Assembly (NCBI GenBank): GCA_023422975.1
Contig: JAFAGF010000152.1
Span: forward strand, 1-5,049
Reading direction: 5' to 3'
DNA from: Pseudomonadota bacterium
Lineage (GTDB): Bacteria; Pseudomonadota; Gammaproteobacteria; Burkholderiales; Burkholderiaceae_C
DNA: 5,049 nucleotides
Shown: positions 1-5,049 of the stretch, piece by piece
How the letters are laid out: each line of letters begins with the position of its first letter
How positions within the stretch are numbered: the stretch's first letter is position 1
Notes under the pieces: generated by a model
Databases searched by the model: none
Seen by the model: the letters and a program-made list of their open reading frames with translations, nothing else
What the model was told of the DNA's origin: nothing
Position numbers and translations under genes: made by a program

Positions 1-42
1 AATTCTTATGCGCTGATTGACGTGTTCACAAATCAATATTTG

Positions 43-127
43 TGGTGCCCGAGGCCGGAATCGAACCGGCACGCCTTGCGGCGGCGGATTTTGAGTCCGC
101 TGCGTCTACCAATTCCACCACCCGGGC
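43..127 (-). tRNA. tRNA-Leu, anticodon CAA
   Basis: Read on the minus strand, this 85-nt sequence folds as a complete class II tRNA. The 7-bp acceptor stem pairs GCCCGGG with CTCGGGC (one G-U pair). The anticodon arm is GCGGA-CTCAAAA-TCCGC, giving anticodon CAA (window 91-93), which reads the leucine codon UUG. A long variable arm (CGCC-GCAA-GGCG) is diagnostic of Leu/Ser/Tyr tRNAs. The T arm is GCCGG-TTCGATT-CCGGC, and the CCA end is encoded at 43-45. Leucine identity follows from the anticodon together with the long variable arm. The gene is divergent from cysM, with only 34 bases between its 5' end and the cysM start. Its 3' flank lies at 1-42, where tRNA genes often serve as integration sites, but no element is visible there. 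Confidence 0.97.
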
Positions 128-147
128 ATCATCAGTGCATGACCGGA

Positions 148-153
148 ATTATG
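148..153 (-). promoter_or_regulatory. possible -10 element for tRNA-Leu (CATAAT)
   Basis: On the minus strand CATAAT matches the sigma-70 -10 consensus at five of six bases and lies 20 nt before the mature tRNA 5' end, which would leave a leader of about 13 nt for RNase P to remove. No good -35 hexamer is found 16-18 nt further upstream; that region falls in the first codons of cysM, over an A-tract. The same A/T patch read on the plus strand gives AATTAT, a weaker -10 candidate for cysM. This is an inference from consensus matching only. Confidence 0.3.
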
Positions 154-161
154 GCACAGTT

Positions 162-1076
162 ATGTCTATGCAAAAAAAATATTCTTCGATTGAATCTGCC
201 ATTGGTGCAACCCCGCTGGTTGCTTTGCAGCGCATTGGTGCGCTAAGCAATGCGGAGCGCGGCAATGTCATTTTGGGGAAGCTGGAAGGCAATAACCCCG
301 CTGGTTCGGTGAAGGATCGCCCCGCCTTATCGATGATTCAGCGCGCACAGGAGCGCGGTGAGATCAAGCCTGGTGATACCTTGATTGAAGCGACGTCGGG
401 CAATACAGGGATCGCCTTGGCCATGGCTGCGGCCATCAAGGGTTACCGCATGGTGCTGATCATGCCGGAGGACTTGTCGATTGAGCGTGCCCAGACCATG
501 AAGGCCTATGGCGCAGAGTTGATCCTGACGCCCAAGAGCGGCGGCATGGAATACGCCCGTGACCTGGCCGATCAGATGGTGGCGCAGGGCAAGGGCGTGG
601 TGCTGGATCAATTTGGCAATGAAGACAATCCGCGTGCCCACTATGAAACCACGGGCCCCGAGATCTGGGAGCAGACCGGCGGTGAGGTGACGCACTTTGT
701 CAGCGCCATGGGTACGACAGGCACGATCACCGGTGTGGCCAAGTACCTGAAAGAAAAGAACCCCAACGTTAAGATCATCGGCGCCCAGCCTTCGGAGGGC
801 TCGCGCATTCCGGGCATTCGCAAGTGGCCTGAAGAGTATTTGCCCAAGATTTACGATGCGTCTTTGGTGAATGAGCTGGTCTATGTGTCACAAGACGACG
901 CAGAAGACATGGCACGCCGCATGGCACGCGAAGAGGGGATTTTCGCGGGGATCTCTGCAGCCGGAGCGTTGTGGGTCGCACAAGAGATTGCCAAGCGCGA
1001 GCAAAACGCCACGATTGTCTTTATCGTGTGCGATCGCGGTGATCGTTATTTGTCCACCGGTGTGTTTCCTGCCTAA
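162..1076 (+). CDS. cysM: cysteine synthase B (O-acetylserine sulfhydrylase B)
   Basis: This PLP-dependent cytoplasmic enzyme makes cysteine from O-acetylserine and sulfide; CysM family members can also use thiosulfate, giving S-sulfocysteine. The 304-residue product matches the usual family length. Residues 44-53 hold NNPAGSVKDR, with Lys51 as the expected PLP Schiff-base lysine. TSGNTG at 78-83 is the substrate loop and GTTGT at 184-188 the phosphate-binding loop. CysM rather than CysK is indicated by KWPEEYLP (221-228) and by CDRGDRYLST near the C-terminus (290-299), where CysK has PSxGERYLST. The start is uncertain: ATG at 162 or ATG at 168 (302 residues); neither has a clear Shine-Dalgarno sequence. 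The open frame runs upstream into the tRNA gene, but that part is not credible as protein. An A8 run lies at codons 4-6 counting from 162. A strong terminator follows the stop codon. Confidence 0.95.
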   Translation: MSMQKKYSSIESAIGATPLVALQRIGALSNAERGNVILGKLEGNNPAGSVKDRPALSMIQRAQERGEIKPGDTLIEATSGNTGIALAMAAAIKGYRMVLIMPEDLSIERAQTMKAYGAELILTPKSGGMEYARDLADQMVAQGKGVVLDQFGNEDNPRAHYETTGPEIWEQTGGEVTHFVSAMGTTGTITGVAKYLKEKNPNVKIIGAQPSEGSRIPGIRKWPEEYLPKIYDASLVNELVYVSQDDAEDMARRMAREEGIFAGISAAGALWVAQEIAKREQNATIVFIVCDRGDRYLSTGVFPA

Positions 1077-1095
1077 GCAGGCGCTGGATACCAGC
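1068..1095 (+). other. two small hairpins over and after the cysM stop codon
   Basis: CCTGC (1068-1072) pairs with GCAGG (1077-1081) around the loop CTAA, which contains the cysM stop codon TAA. One base later GCTGG (1083-1087) pairs with CCAGC (1091-1095) around ATA. Both are perfect 5-bp stems. They directly precede the terminator hairpin at 1098-1116. They may help protect or define the mRNA 3' end, but short perfect stems also arise by chance in G+C-rich DNA. Confidence 0.45.
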
Positions 1096-1097
1096 AA

Positions 1098-1124
1098 GGT
1101 CGCACCCGGTGCGGCCTTTTTTTT
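1098..1124 (+). terminator. intrinsic terminator after cysM
   Basis: GGTCGCA (1098-1104) pairs with TGCGGCC (1110-1116), one pair being T-G, around a CCCGG loop, followed at once by eight T residues (1117-1124). This is a classic Rho-independent terminator for the plus strand, 22 bases after the cysM stop codon. The minus strand has no comparable T-tract, so it should work in one direction only. It ends 29 bases before the Nudix start codon. Confidence 0.88.
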
Positions 1125-1153
1125 GCCCAATTTGTTGTGAGAGAGCTTGTGCT

Positions 1154-1765
1154 ATGAGCCAAGAGATGCGGTTTTGCCCATGTTGTGCCACGCCTTTGCA
1201 GTGGGTGGCGCAGCAAGAAGATGGTGGCCTGAAAGAGCGTTTGCGCTGCCCGTCTTGTGACTGGACGCATTGGGGCAACCCGACGCCCGTGCTGGCTGCA
1301 GTGGTGGAAAACGACATGGGTGAAGTGCTGCTGGCGCGCAATGCGCTGTGGCAAGAGGGTATGTTTGGCCTGATTACGGGCTTTATGGAAGCCGGGGAGT
1401 CACCGGAGGCTGGCATTTGCCGTGAGGTGATGGAGGAGACTGGATTGCGGGTCAAAGCCCTGCGCATACTGGGTGCCTGGGAGTTTTTGCGCATGAACCA
1501 AGTCTTGATTGCCTACCACGTGCGAGTGGACGGTTCGGTCCAGCTTTCGCCGGAGTTGGTGGAGTACCAGTGGAAGTCGGCGCAGGAAGTGCGCTGCTGG
1601 CCGTCTGGCACGGGCTATGCATTGGCGCATTGGGTGCAAAGCAAAGGCTTGGAGCCGCAGTTTGGGGCTTTCAGGCCGGGTCAGCCTCCCGAGCCGGATC
1701 CTGCGAAATGGCCGTTGCAGCGGTGGGCAGACGATGAGCGCTTCGTGCTGCCGCCGAACTGGTAA
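1154..1765 (+). CDS. zinc-ribbon Nudix hydrolase, substrate unknown
   Basis: Nudix enzymes hydrolyse a nucleoside diphosphate linked to another moiety, using metal ions held by the Nudix box. The 203-residue product has a perfect Nudix box at 76-98 (starts GFMEAGE, ends REVMEETGL; pattern Gx5Ex7REUxEExGU), with Glu91, Glu94 and Glu95 as likely metal ligands. The N-terminus carries a zinc ribbon: CxxC at 8-11 (CPCC) and CPSC at 32-35. The overall order resembles NADH pyrophosphatase NudC, but the SQPWPFPxS motif that follows the Nudix box in NudC is absent, so NudC is not supported. The last 35 or so residues are proline- and tryptophan-rich with no recognised domain. ATG 1154 was chosen because it has a modest GAGAG at 1141-1145 and puts the first zinc cysteines at residue 8; the upstream GTG at 1109 lies in the terminator hairpin. 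The cysM terminator ends 29 bases before the start. Confidence 0.9.
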   Translation: MSQEMRFCPCCATPLQWVAQQEDGGLKERLRCPSCDWTHWGNPTPVLAAVVENDMGEVLLARNALWQEGMFGLITGFMEAGESPEAGICREVMEETGLRVKALRILGAWEFLRMNQVLIAYHVRVDGSVQLSPELVEYQWKSAQEVRCWPSGTGYALAHWVQSKGLEPQFGAFRPGQPPEPDPAKWPLQRWADDERFVLPPNW

Positions 1766-1828
1766 GCAGGGTTGGATAGACTGGCGGGTGACAAGCCGGC
1801 GTGGTGGTGATGTGCTTTGACAAATGCC

Positions 1829-1834
1829 TACAAT
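1829..1834 (+). promoter_or_regulatory. possible -10 element for the TusA-family gene
   Basis: TACAAT matches the sigma-70 -10 consensus at five of six bases. A start site about 7 nt downstream (near 1841) would give a 20-nt leader that still holds the AAGGA ribosome site. A perfect TTGACA hexamer occurs at 1817-1822, but it is only 6 bases from TACAAT, too close to act as its -35. With a normal 17-base spacer TTGACA would face GAATAA near 1842, a poor -10. Which pairing, if any, is used cannot be settled from sequence. Confidence 0.35.
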
Positions 1835-1845
1835 GCGGGCGGAAT

Positions 1846-1850
1846 AAGGA
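1846..1850 (+). promoter_or_regulatory. ribosome binding site fixing the TusA-family start
   Basis: AAGGA lies 10 bases before ATG 1861. It supports that start over the longer open frame beginning at GTG 1801, whose first 20 codons overlap the probable promoter region and resemble nothing in the family. Confidence 0.6.
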
Positions 1851-1860
1851 AACAAGTGCC

Positions 1861-2088
1861 ATGGACATCCATAAGGAAATCGACACGCGTGGGCTCAATT
1901 GCCCACTGCCTATCTTGAAGGCGAAAAAGGCGCTGGCAGAAATGGTCAGCGGCCAGTTGCTCAAGGTGGTTGCAACGGATACAGGGTCGCTCAAAGACTT
2001 TCAAGCGTTTGCCAAGCAAACCGGCAACGAGCTGGTGCAGCAAGATACGGTGGGCAGTGAGTACATCTACATCTTGCGTCGTCGCTAA
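1861..2088 (+). CDS. tusA: TusA-family sulfurtransferase
   Basis: TusA/SirA-family proteins are small cytoplasmic sulfur carriers that take persulfide sulfur from a cysteine desulfurase or rhodanese and pass it on, for example to tRNA thiolation or molybdenum cofactor synthesis. The 75-residue product has the family hallmark CPxP motif near the N-terminus: LNCPLP, with Cys14 as the expected persulfide-bearing residue. Next come the conserved KAKKAL helix (about 20-25), the G-x-L-x-V strand and the TDTGSLKDF segment (39-47), ending in a basic RRR tail. The length is normal for the family. Classical E. coli TusA has CPEP; this CPLP form is a common relative, so the exact partner is uncertain. 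The gene has its own likely promoter and AAGGA site, and is followed by a terminator. CysM upstream makes the cysteine from which such sulfur derives, but that link is inferred. Confidence 0.9.
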   Translation: MDIHKEIDTRGLNCPLPILKAKKALAEMVSGQLLKVVATDTGSLKDFQAFAKQTGNELVQQDTVGSEYIYILRRR

Positions 2089-2122
2089 GGTTTGAAACTT
2101 TTTTGATGGCTGTTTTCGCAAG

Positions 2123-2147
2123 AAAGGCCTGCATTTGCAGGCCTTTT
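2123..2147. terminator. bidirectional terminator between the TusA-family gene and galU
   Basis: GGCCTGC (2126-2132) pairs with GCAGGCC (2137-2143) around ATTT, and flanking AAA/TTT extend the stem to 10 bp. The plus strand ends in TTTTGT, the minus strand in TTTCTT. It lies 34 bases after the TusA-family stop codon and 27 bases after the galU stop codon on the opposite strand, so one hairpin can end both converging transcripts. Confidence 0.85.
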
Positions 2148-2174
2148 GTATTGAAAATGCAGTAAATACGTGCG

Positions 2175-3062
2175 TTAAATGCTCAGATTTTTGAGGTATT
2201 CACGGAAGTAGGGGCCTACCTCTGCGTGCTGCAGCGCCAGCTCCACCGTCGCTTCCAGAAAGCCCTCCTTGCTGCCGCAGTCATAGCGTTTGCCTTGGTA
2301 CTGGAAGGCGTAGACGGCTTCATGCTGCATCAGGCGTTCGATGGCATCGGTCAGTTGAATCTCGCCACCCACCCCTTTGGGCTGGTTGCGAATTTCATCA
2401 AAAATGCGCGGTGTCAGCACGTAGCGGCCTGCCACACCCATGCGGGAAGGGGCCTTCTCTGGCGCGGGTTTCTCCACAATTTGGTCGACGCGCATCAAGG
2501 GGCCGCCGGCGGCTTCACCCTTCACAATGCCGTAGCGCTTGGTGTGTTCCTGCGGCACCTCTTGCACGGCCAGCAGCGAGCGGCCTTGCTTGGCAAAGGC
2601 TTCGGTCATCTGTTTCATGATGCCGGGGCCACCCGCCTCACCACGCATCAGATCGTCCGCCAAGATCACGGCAAACGGTTCGTTGCCCACCAGCGGCTGG
2701 GCGCACAGCACGGCGTGGCCCAGGCCCAGCGAGCGGGGTTGGCGCACAAACAGGCAGTTCATGTCGGCAGGGCTGACGCTGCGCACCAGCTCCAGCATGG
2801 CGTGCTTGCCGGCGTTTTCCAGCTCGTTTTCCAGTTCATACGAGGTGTCGAAATGGTCTTCGATGGCACGCTTGCTGCGGCCGGTCACAAAAATCATGTC
2901 GCGGATGCCGGCTTCATAGGCTTCTTCGACCGCGTATTGAATCAGCGGTTTGTCCACCACAGGCAGCATTTCCTTGGGAGATGCTTTGGTGGCAGGAAGA
3001 AAGCGGGTGCCCAGACCTGCGACAGGGAAAACGGCTTTGCGAATGCTGGTGGGGTTGGACAT
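2175..3062 (-). CDS. galU: UTP-glucose-1-phosphate uridylyltransferase
   Basis: GalU joins UTP and glucose-1-phosphate to give UDP-glucose and pyrophosphate in the cytoplasm, feeding lipopolysaccharide, exopolysaccharide and galactose metabolism. The 295-residue product has the usual bacterial length. Its nucleotide-binding loop [20 protein letters not shown] spans residues 15-34. Further family motifs are LGLGHAV (112-118), ADD (135-137, metal and nucleotide site), VEKP (196-199, sugar site), GGEIQLTDA (232-240) and YDCGSK (260-265). The start at 3062 was chosen because AAAGGA (3069-3074) sits 6 bases before it; a start 21 bases further upstream would place that site inside the coding region. 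The gene lies downstream of valS on the same strand, with 74 bases between them that contain a terminator hairpin. No promoter is obvious in that gap. It converges on the TusA-family gene. Confidence 0.96.
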   Translation of the reverse strand: MSNPTSIRKAVFPVAGLGTRFLPATKASPKEMLPVVDKPLIQYAVEEAYEAGIRDMIFVTGRSKRAIEDHFDTSYELENELENAGKHAMLELVRSVSPADMNCLFVRQPRSLGLGHAVLCAQPLVGNEPFAVILADDLMRGEAGGPGIMKQMTEAFAKQGRSLLAVQEVPQEHTKRYGIVKGEAAGGPLMRVDQIVEKPAPEKAPSRMGVAGRYVLTPRIFDEIRNQPKGVGGEIQLTDAIERLMQHEAVYAFQYQGKRYDCGSKEGFLEATVELALQHAEVGPYFREYLKNLSI

Positions 3063-3068
3063 CCAAAA

Positions 3069-3074
3069 TCCTTT
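3069..3074 (-). promoter_or_regulatory. ribosome binding site fixing the galU start
   Basis: Read on the minus strand, AAAGGA stands 6 bases before ATG 3062. This is a good Shine-Dalgarno match at a standard distance and settles the choice between ATG 3062 and the in-frame ATG at 3083. Confidence 0.75.
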
Positions 3075-3086
3075 GTGTTGCATATG

Positions 3087-3114
3087 AAGAAAAGGCGCAG
3101 TTGCCTGCGCCTTT
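3087..3114 (-). terminator. terminator hairpin between valS and galU
   Basis: On the minus strand GGCGCAG pairs with CTGCGCC (3111-3105 with 3100-3094) around a GCAA loop, a GNRA tetraloop, with AAA/TTT able to extend the stem to 10 bp. TTTTCTT follows. It begins 22 bases after the valS stop codon and ends about 12 bases before the galU ribosome binding site. It should end most valS transcripts; the interrupted T-run suggests it may be leaky. Confidence 0.75.
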
Positions 3115-3136
3115 CATTGCTCAGTGCAAGAGCTTA

Positions 3137-5049
<1,913 letters not shown>

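Noticed and set aside
17..45. TTGACG at 17-22 as a -35 for cysM.
   Set aside because: No acceptable -10 is found 16-18 bases downstream, and the transcript would run antisense through the whole tRNA gene; possible but unsupported.
42..161. An upstream extension of cysM by 40 codons.
   Set aside because: It would be translated from the antisense strand of the tRNA-Leu gene and has no counterpart in CysM proteins, which normally begin close to residues 1-10 of the shorter form.
1021..1494. A 157-codon minus-strand frame across the cysM 3' end and the Nudix gene.
   Set aside because: It crosses a strong terminator and two real genes, has no recognisable domain, and follows the codon pattern of the opposite strand.
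1817..1834. Perfect TTGACA followed by TACAAT as a promoter pair.
   Set aside because: The spacer is only 6 bases, against the usual 16-18, so the two cannot act together; only the -10 is kept as a low-confidence feature.

Overview
The window looks like an ordinary stretch of chromosome from a Gram-negative proteobacterium. The protein character, moderately high G+C and gene set (CysM, a zinc-ribbon Nudix protein, a small CPxP sulfurtransferase, GalU, ValS) best suit a betaproteobacterium of the Burkholderiales, perhaps Comamonadaceae. That placement is inferred from protein style alone; no marker gene fixes it.

Layout, left to right. A complete tRNA-Leu(CAA) gene with an encoded CCA end lies on the minus strand at 43-127. 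Only 34 bases away, and divergent from it, a plus-strand series begins: cysM (162-1076, O-acetylserine sulfhydrylase B), a strong intrinsic terminator, a Nudix hydrolase with an N-terminal zinc ribbon (1154-1765), and a TusA-family sulfurtransferase (1861-2088). A terminator hairpin that can work in both directions (2123-2147) separates this series from the minus-strand genes. Those are, in their direction of transcription, valS (entering from the right edge and ending at 3137; the N-terminal third is outside the window), a second terminator hairpin, and galU (3062-2175, UTP-glucose-1-phosphate uridylyltransferase).

The plus-strand genes have a loose sulfur theme: CysM makes cysteine, and TusA-family proteins carry persulfide sulfur that ultimately comes from cysteine. 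ValS and GalU are housekeeping enzymes (tRNA charging; UDP-glucose for envelope and exopolysaccharide) with no evident functional link to each other. Gene-free gaps are all under 100 bases. I saw no insertion sequence, prophage gene, CRISPR array, frameshifted gene or sign of recent transfer.

I looked for a new biological system and do not see one. The points worth a second look are small-scale: the very tight divergent tRNA-Leu/cysM junction with no clear ribosome binding site for cysM, three back-to-back hairpins at the cysM 3' end, terminators placed directly before the Nudix and galU start codons with little room for a promoter, and a zinc-ribbon Nudix protein that lacks the NudC signature.
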